Assembly: GCF_028583425.1 (NCBI RefSeq)
Contig: NC_072807.1
Coordinates: 36,151,001 to 36,215,000, forward strand
DNA length: 64,000 nt
Reading direction: 5' to 3'
From: Eublepharis macularius
Lineage: Eukaryota; Chordata; Lepidosauria; Squamata; Eublepharidae
Under the pieces are notes generated by a model, which made no database searches, was not told the DNA's origin, and saw only the letters and a program-made list of their open reading frames with translations. The translations under genes were made by a program, and so were the position numbers. Shown in pieces: positions 54,525 to 64,000 of this stretch; positions within the stretch are counted from its first letter, which is position 1; each line of letters opens with the position of its first letter.

Positions 54525-54721
54525 CATCCAAAGGATGGTTCACAGATGCATTTGGTTGACTCGAGGGGGTGAGGGGATATTGTAGTTTCCTGCTGGTCTA
54601 ACTTCACTTCTCTGTTTTCTAAGGTTTTGAGATGCTGTTTCTCTTCGCTGCTGCTGACAAAACAGCAATGCTGGCTACTGTTTGAGGTATTAACTTTGGC
54701 GGGTGGTTTATTGCTCTGTGC

Positions 54722-54920
54722 TGGGCTGTGGCTCCGTGGTAGAGCATCTGTTTGGCATGCAGAAGGTCTCAAGTTCAATTCCCAGCATCTCCAGCTGAAA
54801 CAACCAGGCAGTAGGTGATTTGCAAGACTTCTGCCAGAGACTCTGGAGAGTCACCTGCCAGTCAGAGCAGGCGATGCTGACCTGGACAGACTCAGTAGAA
54901 GGCAGCTGCACATGTCCACA
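54722..54920 (+). mobile_element. tRNA-Ala-like SINE, full length
   Basis: GGGCTGTGGCTCCGTGGTAGAGC, TTTGGCATGCAGAAGGTC and CAAGTTCAATTCCC head, then the shared body ‘agactctggagagtcacctg’. Confidence 0.88.
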
Positions 54921-55199
54921 CCGTCTACACCTTATGTGTAGACAAAGGCCCAATGCCCATCCATTGCCAGCTCCTAAAGTCAAGTAACATAATAGGCTGT
55001 GCTTGTTCACAGATGAACTAAATGCCTTGCAAAACTTATTATGGGAGCAGGTTGTTTGAACAGAGTTCACCAAGGGCCACAGCGTCCTACAGGTTTCATT
55101 TCTGGATGCAGGAAAGCCCAGAAAAGGTGCACAGGCACTATGTTGCATATGATGGAATGGCTACATGTATGACTGACAAATGTGCATGCTGTGGTCTAC

Positions 55200-55425
55200 G
55201 GTGGGCCATGGCTCAGTGGTAGAACAGGTGCTTTGCACACAGAAGGTCCCAAGTTCAATCCGCAGCATCTCCAGTTAAAAGGATCAGGTGGGAGGTGGCA
55301 TGAAAGACCTCCACCTGAGACCCTGGAGAGCTGCTGCCGGACAGAGTAGACAAGACTGGCCTTGAGGGATTGACGGTCTGATAGATTACATATAAGGCAG
55401 CTTTAGATGTTCATACAAAAAATAA
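55200..55425 (+). mobile_element. tRNA-Ala-like SINE, full length
   Basis: GTGGGCCATGGCTCAGTGGTAG, ‘tttgcacacagaaggtccc’ and AAGTTCAATCCGC, with body ‘gagaccctggagagctgctg’. Confidence 0.85.
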
Positions 55426-55489
55426 ATCCGCTGGAGCAGCAGCCGCACATGTCCAAATCGCAACCCCACCCAACCACGCTTTAGATGTT

Positions 55490-56133
55490 CGCACGTTCAA
55501 GGCTTACATTGCAAGCTGCCTTGAGCAATTTTAAGGCTCTGGCCTGGTGGAACACACTCCCAACTGAGATACGGGCCCTGCGGGACCTATTACAGTTCCT
55601 CAGGGCTTGCAAAACGGAGATGTTCCGCTGGGCCTTTGGTTGAGAACAAGCACATTGTCCCCTTCCTGTTTGCCACATTCGCGCTGGGCTATGCTGCAGC
55701 TAAGCACATGGGGTTTTTTATATATATTTGTTATAGCCTGAATTGACCATGGTGCCAGTTTGTTTGTATGGTTTTTATGCTTTTTAGTTATGTATATGGT
55801 TTTAATCAGGGCTTTTTTTCTGGGAAAAGAGGTGGTAGAACTCAGTGGTGGAACTCAGGACCGCACAATGATGTCACTTTGGGTCAGCTGGAACAAGTTT
55901 TTTAAAGTTTAAATTGCCCTTGGCGAAAATGGTCACATGGCCGGTGGCCCCTGGAGATCAGGGGGCGGGGCCACCGGCCATGTGACCATTTTCAAGAGGT
56001 GCCGGAACTCCGTTCCACCGTGTTCCAGCTGAAAAAAAGCCCTGGTTTTAATTGTATAATATATATTGTTAGCCACCCGGAGCCTGTTCGTGGGGAGGGC
56101 CGAGTATAAATTTGATTAAATAAATAAATTTAA
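55490..56133 (+). pseudogene. L2-like LINE: ORF end and 3' UTR, interrupted by a hAT element
   Basis: The translation near 55520-55640 reads FKALAWWNTLPTEIRALRDL and LQFLRACKTEMFRWAFG, the usual LINE ORF2 end. The 3' tail at 56050-56133 (‘agccacccggagcctgttcg’, GAGTATAAATTTGATTAAAT) is intact. The hAT element 55807-56044 sits between. Confidence 0.78.
55807..56044. mobile_element. Non-autonomous hAT-like element, 238 bp, exact 8 bp duplication
   Basis: CAGGGCTTTTTTTCTG … GAAAAAAAGCCCTG. GTTTTAAT is duplicated at 55799-55806 and 56045-56052. The interior palindrome ‘ggtcacatggccggtggccc’ / ‘ggggccaccggccatgtgacc’ matches 23036. Confidence 0.95.
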
Positions 56134-56134
56134 T

Positions 56135-56760
56135 CAATCAAGATGGTTCTCATCTCTATGTGACCAACCCATGCCAGAGATGGGAACAGTGACAAAGGCG
56201 ATAAAGAGATTATGGCACTTTTGGACTAGGGAAAGATATGGCCCTCATATAACAGTTGGGTTATTCTCCCACCTCCCTCTCTCCGGCTGCACTACACCTG
56301 CTGTCCACTCCCCACACAGCCATGAGGACTAGGATCTTGTGCGTGTCCCCTCCTTCCCCCCCAAAATTGTGAACGATTATTTTTGTCTGGAAGCTGAATT
56401 CTTTGCCCATGTACACATCCTGCAAAACTGTGGCATGTCTCCAGGGACAAACAGGTTGTGCTGCATGCTGGGAGAACGTTTGCGGCCAGATGGGTGCCAC
56501 ACTTGCCAAAAAACTCGGCCAATCCTTGTTCTCATCTACGTTAAAGACAGGAGAGGATACACAAAGTTATGCCATACGGGACCCAATACCTGGGTCAGCA
56601 GAGAACAGCAAAAACACAAGCCCCGTTGAGAAATAGGCTGGTGGGGTATGGGGATAAACATCCATTATTCTTTTATTCACTGTCTGGATTCTTGGGGCAG
56701 TGAGGGAGCCTTTAATGAAATCTAAAGCCACCTCTCTTCCCCAAACCCAGTGCTGAAGTT
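56135..56760. other. SNX33 intron, nothing recognised
   Basis: Unique-looking sequence. Confidence 0.5.
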
Positions 56761-56768
56761 AGGTAACT

Positions 56769-56924
56769 GAGGTTGCCAGCTGCAGGTTGGGAAATTCCTG
56801 GAGATTTGGGGGTGGAGCCTGGAAATGGCAAAGTTGGGGAGGGGCCTCCGCAGGCTATCGTACCATAAAGTCCACCCTCTAAAGCAGCCATTCCCCAGCC
56901 ACCACCTACAGGTTGCCAACCTTA
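56769..56924. mobile_element. hAT-like MITE (GGGTTGCCA family), 8 bp duplication
   Basis: GAGGTTGCCAGCTGC … GGTTGCCAACCTTA. Flanks AGGTAACT (56761-56768) and AGGCAACT (56925-56932) differ at one base. This is the best evidence that the whole family is hAT-like. Confidence 0.85.
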
Positions 56925-57084
56925 AGGCAACTGAACAGAAGGGTCTTACAGGGCTGCACTTTAGACCATGCACATTTTAAATGCAAAGCACAGAAGCCCG
57001 GTTCACACGTGACAATGAAAGCACACACGTCTTGCATACATTATTTGAAAGAAAGAGCCAATGTGCGTTCACTTTTGCAACTGA

Positions 57085-57286
57085 GAGCCAAGCTACAAGT
57101 GACGCCTGACACAGGTTGGACACTTGTCAGCCTCCCTCAAGTTTTGATGGGAAATGTAGGCATCCTGGTCTTGCAGCTGTAATGGAGAGCCAAGCTGTAA
57201 AACCAGGACGCCTACATTTCCCATTAGAACTTGAAGTAAGCTGACAAGTGTCCAACCTGTGTCAGGCGTCACTTGTAGCTTGGCTC
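57085..57286. mobile_element. 202 bp fold-back element, TGA duplication
   Basis: GAGCCAAGCTACAAGTGACG … CGTCACTTGTAGCTTGGCTC, with TGA at 57082-57084 and 57287-57289. It is nearly identical to 19069-19270. Confidence 0.92.
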
Positions 57287-57289
57287 TGA

Positions 57290-57830
57290 GACCAGAGACC
57301 TGGATAAACGTGAGGTTTGTATCACACCTTCAAGCTGCTCATCCATTGAATGTAATATGAGAATTACTCGATGCATGTATTTTTAAAAACATTAAGCATA
57401 CATTGCACATGGATCGTATGTGTGTTTACTGTAACTTGTGAACAGGGCTACCATGAACTTTCAATAAGCTTGCCCCCCATCCCAAAGCCCAAATGCACAT
57501 GGTGTGACCTGACTGTATGGCCCTTTACTCAGAAGTAAGTCTCACTCGCTGGCTGCAGCTTTCTTTTAGGGGCCATAGCTGCGTTGGGGCTTCAAACTTC
57601 TGCCCCAAAGTCTGCCCCAAGAAGGCTTATCCACTAGCTTTCTCAACACCATAACTGGGGGATGGATGTCACAAATTGTTGGGAGACACCATCATTGTAT
57701 GTGAACAAGGGGAGAACTAAAGCATGAAATTAGAGCACTAAACAGTGTTAATTGGTTTTAAATGAACCCCGTCAGTAAAAACATGACTTAATTATCTGTC
57801 ACAAAACCACTTTTCCCAGCTTGCATCAAA
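57290..57830. other. SNX33 intron, nothing recognised
   Basis: Unique-looking sequence. Confidence 0.5.
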
Positions 57831-57844
57831 TTCTAGCATCACAC

Positions 57845-58012
57845 AGAGGACTAACAAGTTTGTTAGGGCGTAAGCTTTCAAGAGTCAAAGCTCCCTTCTT
57901 CAGCGCACCATCTCTGAAGAAGGGAGCTTTGACTCTCTAAAGTTTACACCCTGAAAATCTTGTTGATCTCCAAGGTGCCACTGGACACAAATCCTGCTGT
58001 TCCACTGCAAAC
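57845..58012. mobile_element. Penelope-like family C head-to-head dimer, 12 bp target duplication
   Basis: CTAGCATCACAC is duplicated at 57833-57844 and 58013-58024. The arms contain ‘taagctttcaagagtcaaag’ and its inverse, each next to CTGAAGA or its complement. The right arm ends in ‘aaggtgccactggacacaaa’. Confidence 0.9.
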
Positions 58013-58511
58013 TAGCATCACACTATGATGTCGCTGGGGGAAATGGGGGAGAGGAATTATCCTTTGTAGCTAACAATGTGAGGGGCAGCAGTATGGGTAC
58101 ACTTTTTTGCTCCACCTTGCTGTGTTAATTTGTATGGAATTAACTTGTACAGAGGAGAATTCAATAGTGAGAGCTCCCCTGCCCTAGTCGGAAATGGTGC
58201 ATTTTGGTTACTTTCTAACTGTATCTCCATAACCACCATCCAAGCACAGCCCCTCCAAGCACAACAGTGGGTCCCGTGAACTTTGCCCAGGTCAAGATGC
58301 AGAAACAGGGAATCTAGAACGGGGACGGTCACATATCCGCCCTCCCCAAATGCTCCTGTGAGCAAGATCTCTGATTCCCGTTCATGGGATACTTCGGGCT
58401 CCCTTGTTTTGCAAGGCCCAAGACGGAACGTCTTCCACTGGGCAACACTTAAAATATCTCAGCCACAAGAGGCCACATCCCATTGTTCAGCACTTCTTCC
58501 ACAAAACAAGC

Positions 58512-58732
58512 CCCTCGGATTGCCAGCTCTGGGTTGGGAAATTCCTGGAGATATTGGGAGTAGAGCCTGGAGATGGTAACGTTTGCGGAGGGGCCTCGGT
58601 AGAGTATAATGCCATACTGTCTACCCTCCAAAGCAGCTATTTTCTTCAGGGGAATGGATCTCTGTTGTCTGGAGATCAGTTGTAATTCCAGGAGAGCTCC
58701 AGCTACCACCTGGAGGCTGGCAACCCAGCTGG
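58512..58732. mobile_element. hAT-like MITE (GGGTTGCCA family)
   Basis: GATTGCCAGCTCTGGG … CACCTGGAGGCTGGCAACCC. Confidence 0.86.
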
Positions 58733-58734
58733 TG

Positions 58735-59255
58735 TGAGTCTGAGCAAAAAGGGGATCAATCTGAGATGGAGTGCTATATCCCTAGGAGGCAGCTGTGTGT
58801 AGTAGATCAGGCCTTGGCCGGAATCCTGAGACCCAAGGTTCCAGCCAAGAGCAATTTGATTGGGAACAATAAGAATGCCCTTTCATTTGGAGTACATTTC
58901 TCTTTAACATTAATGTGAGCCAGAAACATCCCCTTCCCAAATCGAAGGCACATGCTGATCAATGCAAACTTTTAATTTGCCCTAACCTTCCTTCTTTCCT
59001 TCACCCACCTTGGGTTTCAGTTTCTCAGTCCGCTGCCCGTGCTGTGCCTTTCCATCTTGCCTCGGGGCTCTCTGTCCCTTAAGTTTCTCAAACTCCTGAG
59101 ATCTCTTTCCTGTCCCCAGCCTGCCTGACAAAGCTGTCCCTGCAGCCTATATGAGGTTTTAATCCCCAGCCAAACTGACAATTTCCCCTTCCCTCAAGAC
59201 TCTAGCTGGAGAATTTGGAATGTTTATGAACATCCCATGCCATCACAGATGTACA
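58735..59255. other. SNX33 intron, no gene seen
   Basis: Probably a worn SINE at 58785-58880; otherwise unique. Confidence 0.45.
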
Positions 59256-59268
59256 GATGCTGGGGAAT

Positions 59269-59477
59269 AGCAGGACTGGAGTCTGGTGGCACCTTAGAGA
59301 CCAACAAAATTTTCAGGGTATAAGCTTTCAAGAGTCAAAGCTCTTTTCTTCAAACAGAAGGGAAGAAGGGAGCTTTGACTCTCAAAAGCTCATACCCTGA
59401 AAATCTTGTTGGTCTCTAAGGTGCCACTGGATTCAAATCCTGCTGTTCTACTGCAGACCAACATGGCAACCTACCAA
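59269..59477. mobile_element. Penelope-like family C dimer, 12 bp target duplication (one mismatch)
   Basis: ATGCTGGGGAAT (59257-59268) and ATGCTGGAGAAT (59478-59489). The left arm has ‘agtctggtggcaccttagag’, the right arm GAAGAAGGGAGCTTTGACTC and ‘ttggtctctaaggtgccact’. Confidence 0.88.
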
Positions 59478-59774
59478 ATGCTGGAGAATGAATGTCATTG
59501 ATGATGTCTCTTCAGTAGTGTGTGTCCGAAGACCAAGGTTAACATTTTGTCGCTGTTTTCCTTGAAATTATGACCCACATCCTGATACTAGCCTTGGGCA
59601 AGTTATTTCTGGTCACGCAGTTTTCCTCCAAAGTGGATTCTAAATGTGGAAGCCTTAATTATTTTTATAAATTAAACAACTCAGAGAACAGCATCCATTT
59701 TCTAATGAAGGGCTTCTTCTATCTGTAAGATGGTGTACTCCACAAAAACAGGAATCATGCTTTATGAAAACTGG

Positions 59775-59985
59775 TCATCGATCCAGAGGAGTTAGCCATG
59801 TTAGTCTACAGTAGCAAAACAGCAGAGTCCAGTAGCACCTTTAAGACTAACCAACTTTATTGTAGCATAAGCTTTCGAGAATCACCGTTCTCTTTGTCAG
59901 ATGCATCTGACAAAGAGAACTATGATTCTCGAAAGCTTATGCTACAATAAGGTTAATCTTAAAGGTGCTACTGGACTCTTTGCTA
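59775..59985. mobile_element. Penelope-like family A head-to-head dimer, 13 bp target duplication
   Basis: TTATGAAAACTGG occurs at 59762-59774 and 59986-59998. The centre is CAGATGCATCTG between inverted hammerhead-like cores (CTGACAA variant in the right arm). The left arm is full length (from ‘atccagaggagttagcc’) and the right arm is shorter. Confidence 0.92.
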
Positions 59986-60320
59986 TTATGAAAACTGGGG
60001 AACTCTCTTGTTAGGTCACAGTTTCCTTAGCTGTTGACTCTATGGAAGTATCCCTCTAGAAAGTATAGTAAGATGAACCTGTTACTGCAGTACTTGGAAA
60101 AGAATTGTGTTATGCATGCTCTGCGATTTGCCAGATGCTATAAGGAGAGCACCCTTATCTGGCAACATTGTTTCTCGGCAGCCGGAGAATAATATCTGAA
60201 GTTCTCCATCTTACCCCCGAATGACTCAATTAAATACCAGTTTGGCTGCATTGCTGTGGTATTCCCACCCACCCACCCACCCTTAGGCCACAGAGGAAGC
60301 AAGGTGTGCCCTATGCTTAC

Positions 60321-61761
60321 CTTTCTGAAGATGAATAATATCTGGGAAGTTGGAAAGGAGTCCTTGGTACAAGGACAGCATGTCCAACATGAGGAAAAGA
60401 TCGTTCTTGGGCTGCTCAGCAAACATCTCCCCAACTACCTCATAGGTCTTGCCCGTGTGGGAAATGGCGCCATTGAGTGCATCCAGGCTGTAAGGCGGGT
60501 CCATTTGGAAGGAGTGGCTGATGGCCTGGAATGCATTTCCCAGCTTCTGGAACTCTTTGCGGAAGCCTCCCACATGCTTCCGCACCAGCTCGGAAGCCAC
60601 GTTGGTCAACTGCAGGACGCTGTCGTCCATCTTCTTGCTGAAGGCCTTGAAAGTGTCCACTCTGTCCTCCACGTCTTGTAGGTCCTGGTGTTCCGTCGGG
60701 ATCTGGAGGGTCAGCAGGAAACTGCCTCCCACCATCTCGTCTTTCTCCGCCCGACGCTTGCCCATCTTCCACTGTTTGTCGTCATGGCAGTTGAGGAAGT
60801 GCTGGAAGCCCTCGTACTGCGAAAGCGTTGGATGGCTGGTCATGTGGTCCATCCACAAGATCAACCTCCGTTTGCGCTTCTCAATAAAGTCCTCCTCGAA
60901 GCGCCCCGTCGCTTGCTTCTCGGGCAAGTGCGGCACGGAGATGACCGTGAACTTGTGCAACAGGCGGTTGTACAGCCAATCAAAATGTTTGTACCGCCGG
61001 TAGACTGGCGACTTGCTGTTGCTGGGAGTCAGCCGGTAGGAGATGTAGCTCTTGATGCCCTTGAATTTGGTTTGCTTGGTTGGGTCCTCCACCGAGCACA
61101 TCAGAGGGTGTGGGTTAGATCGCCACTGGGGACCCTTGGAGCCCATGTCGATGTAGTAGGCCTCGGCGATCTTGGACAGCATCGGCACATCTCCCAGGAT
61201 GAAGGCCTCTACTCCAGACCGGACAAAGGAAGAGAAGCGGTTCAGATTCCGCCCCACAACGCTGCCCCTCTTGGAAGACGTGATGCTGTCCTGCCTCTCC
61301 AGAGTGGGTTTGGGCCGGGAGTCCATATTGTTGTGGTGAAGGTATGGCCCGGGATACTGAAGGCTGGGAGAAGGATGCCCGTTGGTGCTGGATCCACTTC
61401 GGGGTTCTTCCACCACCGTACACCCGTCGTCCCAATCGTCCCAGTCATCATCGTCGTCATCTTCAAAGCTTCCCTGGTGGGAGATGCTGGTGTTGGAAGG
61501 GGACACGTAGAAGGACGACCCATTTGCAGGGGACCCACTGGGGCTGCCGGAATGGTCCGTATGCATTGAGGCTGACCTGGAGCGAAGGATCTCTACATAG
61601 GATGCAGGGAAAAGACCCTTCTCTCCCCGGCTGTTCATCCCCTGCAGCCATCCGTCCAGAGAGTTCTCGCTGAAGATTACCAGCTCTTCATTCTCTTGGA
61701 TGCTAATTTCTTCCTTGTTTTCGCTCTGGAAGTTGTAAAGGGCTCTGGCTTTCAGCGCCAT
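60321..61761 (-). CDS. SNX33: SNX33 first coding exon (SH3, acidic linker, PX, most of BAR)
   Basis: SH3-PX-BAR sorting nexin that binds phosphoinositides and bends membrane, and engages dynamin and WASP-type actin regulators through its SH3 domain in endocytosis. The start ATG at 61759-61761 has a strong context (ACAGCCATGG). SH3 covers residues 1-61 (ALYNF at 7-11, DGWLQG at 36-41, FPASYVE at 51-57). A Ser-rich linker with a run of Asp/Trp (DDDDDDWDDWDDG, 101-113) follows. The PX domain covers about 220-335 with RRYKHFDWLY and KRKRRLILWM. BAR helices start at about 360 (DLQDVEDRVDTFK). The exon ends after residue 480 plus one base at donor AAAG|GTAAGC (60315-60320). Joined to 38709-38962 it gives 564 residues (human 574). 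SNX9 and SNX18 are paralogues, but the linker and the position beside CSPG4 identify SNX33. Confidence 0.97.
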
Positions 61762-61812
61762 GGCTGTTCCTTGGAAGCAGCCCCAGCCACTACTGAAGTT
61801 GCTACCAGTCAG
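61762..61812 (-). other. SNX33: SNX33 5' UTR part of the first coding exon, with acceptor
   Basis: On the - strand GTGTTGTATTTCAG (ending at 61813-61815) is a good acceptor. It leaves 51 untranslated bases before the ATG and implies an upstream non-coding exon. Confidence 0.55.
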
Positions 61813-61814
61813 CT

Positions 61815-62855
61815 GAAATACAACACTTCTCTGGTGCCTTGAAATCTACAACAGCTCAGTGGTAAAGAAGAAGAAAGGCTTTGCAGACTCTCCCGGGAAA
61901 GAACAATATAATTATCCTTTTCTTACGAATTAGCACCGAGGTTTATAAATTCCAGCCACTTTGCTGTCTGCATGCTCTGGCTAAGAAAAACATGCCTGGG
62001 GCAAATTGAACAGCATTTTTGACCCCCGTGTTTTAGGTGATAGATATGGCCTCAGTCAGATGCATAAATAACCAGAAAATTGGCATCCTCGTGTTGATTT
62101 TCTCTTGCAAACCGGTTCTGCCTGAACCATCTGCCTTTTTTTTGTTTACACTAAAATTGCATGTAAAGATTAACCATTGCTATCCAAGAAAGATCCAAGA
62201 TTTTCCTCTTTCTAAAGATATTTGTTTTATAAAAAATAGAGCTTTTGAAAGTACATCCAGTGCAACACACACCAGGGTGCGGGGAGGGGGTGCCTTTTGT
62301 GCAGAGAGAAAGAAGAAAGCTCACTGCTATTGTCGACAATCCAAACAAAAATATTTTGCAAATTCCTGTAATCCCTTTTGGGTCCGCTTCGAAAGCCACA
62401 ACCCTCCGGAGGGGGGGAGGAGGAGGAAGAAAAGTCGCAAATCAATCCAAAACTGAATGGGTCACGCCTTGGTTTGAAAAAGAACACAAACACACAACCC
62501 TTCCTTCTCCACGGGGCACCCTCAGAGTTCACGTGAACTTTTTAACCCGAAAGCAACAGAAGAGGGAACAGAAGAAGAAACGTTCGTCTCTGTCGCTCTC
62601 TCCCCTGCAGCCCTGGAGGGAGAAAAGTTTCCAACACACAGAAGTGTCGTCCCCGTGTTCCAAAATAGCATTCACTTCTGGAAGCTTTGTTTTCCCAGCC
62701 ACCGGCGAAGCGTAAAATGCTTCTTCCTTCGTTCTTGGTCAGTTTCCATCTGAAACTGACACGATCAAAACATTCGCAAGAGCCGCCGCGGATTTTTTGC
62801 TTTTTCAAAGGAAGCCAAAGCAAGGAGGAAATCAGCTCCCGAGAAGGTAATAAAT
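61815..62855. other. Presumed SNX33 first intron, nothing recognised
   Basis: AT-rich, unique-looking sequence between the coding exon and the CpG island. Confidence 0.5.
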
Positions 62856-62859
62856 TCCT

Positions 62860-63800
62860 GACCGTTCACGAAGGACGCCGCAAAAGCCACAGGCCATCCG
62901 ATCGCTGCTTTCCAGACAAGAAAATCCCACCATCCGGCGCGGGCGACGAGGAGCCGCGGATCTCTCTCCGGCGAGCGCGAGGGGCGATCACAACAAAGTT
63001 TCCCCCGGGGTTGCTGGGGGAGGCGTCGGCTCGCGTGGGGAGGGCAGAGGGGAGGGCTCCGGCACCACGGCGGCACTTCCGCTCGGGAAGAGGGCTGGGA
63101 ATCCGGAAAGCAAGCCGGCCCGGCGGCGCAGAGGCGATCCCGGCGGCGCCTCCACTTTGCGCACCAGCTAGCCGGGCGCACGCCTCGGACGCTTTCTTTG
63201 CCTCTCCTTTGGGAAGCCTTGGGGTGGCGGGAGGTTGTTGCAACTGCACTCTCTGGAGAGAGACTCCCCCCCCTCCAGGTGCAACTTTTGTGTTTGCACC
63301 CTTCACTCTTCTCCGTGCGCAGCTCTTTTGTGTTTGCACGCTTCACTCTTCCCCGTGCGCAATTCTTGCGCGCCTGGCTGAGGATACCTCTCCAAAGGTG
63401 CCTCTCCTTTAGCGCGCGTCCCTTCTTTGCACCTGTCTGTGCAAGGGGGTGCCTTTTATTGCACAGCAGCGACCGGCGCCCCCCTTTCAGCCTCTACCCC
63501 CCAATTTATGGTGGCTTTTTCTCTGGATCCCACGACGCCGCTGCCCGACTCGCTCTCTCCGCCTCGGTCACCCTCCCGGCTTTTCCATGACGCAAAGGAG
63601 GCGAAGCTGGAAAGCGTGCCAAAGCTTCGGCGGCGGGCAAAGCCCGAGTTTGCGAAGGGAAGGAAGCGGCGAGCCAGCGAGGCCCCAGCCTGCCCTCTGC
63701 AGGCGGCGCGCCTTGGACGCTCGCCCGGCTCGGGGCTGTGCCACCCTGGCCTACTTCTGTTGGCCGGCGTGGCCGCTCTAAATTTAGACTGTAAGCTCTT
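62860..63800 (-). promoter_or_regulatory. SNX33: CpG island, likely SNX33 promoter and 5' non-coding exon
   Basis: The block is dense in CpG and GC (for example ‘ccggcgcgggcgacgagg’ and ‘cggcggcgcagaggcgatcc’) against an AT-rich, CpG-poor background. It lies 1.1-2 kb upstream of the SNX33 ATG, where a vertebrate promoter is expected. No TATA box stands out. Long frames on both strands (such as 62687-63412 and 63427-63837) are usual for CpG islands and are not called. A donor for the first exon could not be chosen. Confidence 0.65.
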
Positions 63801-63939
63801 CGGGGCAAAGCCGGGTTTCTTGGCCCGCTGCTCTTGAAAGGGAGAGGGAGAGCATCGGTGGCTTCGCAAAAAGGCAAGGCTGGGTTTTCCCCCTCCATTT
63901 TATTTGTTTATAGTCCGCCTTCCTTGCTGACAGTTTAAG

Positions 63940-64000
63940 GTCGGTTGGTCTGCAGATTTGAGTCCAGTGGCACCTCCAAAATACCCTGAAAATATTGATC
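63940..64000. mobile_element. Penelope-like family C fragment, cut by the window end
   Basis: ‘Ggttggtctgcagatttgag’ + TCCAGTGGCACCTCCAAAAT + ACCCTGAAAAT matches 59269 in order. Confidence 0.65.

Noticed and set aside
54191..54778. 195-codon - strand and 128-codon + strand frames with regular peptide repeats
   Set aside because: The repeats are the 63 bp (21-codon) Penelope-like units translated; the period is divisible by three, so any frame stays open.
54722..54800. Possible tRNA-Ala gene
   Set aside because: A and B boxes are present, but the acceptor stem does not close and the sequence continues into a SINE body shared with other copies.
60283..60320. SNX33 ending with KHRAHLASSVA by read-through of the exon
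   Set aside because: A perfect donor (AAAG|GTAAGC) and a conserved BAR C-terminus at 38709-38962 in matching phase show that it is spliced.
62687..63898. Several open frames of 130-240 codons on both strands
   Set aside because: CpG-island composition removes stop codons in all frames; the peptides are Arg/Pro/Ala-rich with no domain.

Overview
This is a stretch of vertebrate nuclear DNA, most likely from a squamate reptile (a lizard; a gecko is plausible but not proven). The evidence is spliced vertebrate genes plus the repeat content: Bov-B-like and CR1/L2-like LINE relics, 5S rRNA-derived and tRNA-derived SINEs, Penelope-like fragments, and many short hAT-like and fold-back DNA elements. 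Only two recognisable protein-coding genes are present, and more than half of the rest can be assigned to repeat families by eye.

Genes. The left edge holds the 3' end of CSPG4 (+ strand, 1-739): the last part of the ectodomain, one transmembrane helix and the cytoplasmic tail ending in the PDZ-binding motif QYWV. SNX33 lies on the - strand at the right. Its large first coding exon is at 60321-61761 (SH3, acidic linker, PX, most of BAR). A 21.4 kb intron separates it from the last coding exon at 38709-38962 (end of BAR). The spliced protein is 564 residues. A CpG-rich block at about 62.86-63.80 kb is the likely SNX33 promoter and 5' non-coding exon. The two genes converge tail to tail, as in human 15q24. 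A small open terminal-exon candidate on the - strand (35459-35578), with an acceptor, a stop and a close AATAAA, lies between them and is unassigned.

Repeats. The intergenic 38 kb and the SNX33 intron are a nested mosaic. The most striking group is a set of Penelope-like (PLE) fragments. They carry hammerhead-ribozyme-like cores (CTGANGA - stem II - GAAA). Nine of them, plus a further 598 bp fold-back, are bracketed by direct target duplications of 8 to about 21 bp. Several are head-to-head dimers (palindromes). One (54255-54524) is an inverted unit followed by three 63 bp direct units, and all four units start at the nucleotide that would be the ribozyme cleavage site. Also present are hAT-like elements with exact 8 bp duplications (6886, 23036, 55807) or near-exact ones (26345, 32757, 56769), 118-308 bp fold-back elements with 3 bp TNA duplications (9554, 9692, 19069, 57085), and two related ~650 bp elements with GGCCGTCGTCAC termini (49512, 50842).

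The nesting gives relative ages. For example, a hAT element sits in an L2-like LINE 3' end, PLE units sit in SINEs and MITEs, and an L1 3' end sits in a SINE. No CRISPR arrays, operons or functional RNA genes were seen; tRNA- and 5S-like segments are SINE heads. Stretches where nothing was recognised are listed as such.
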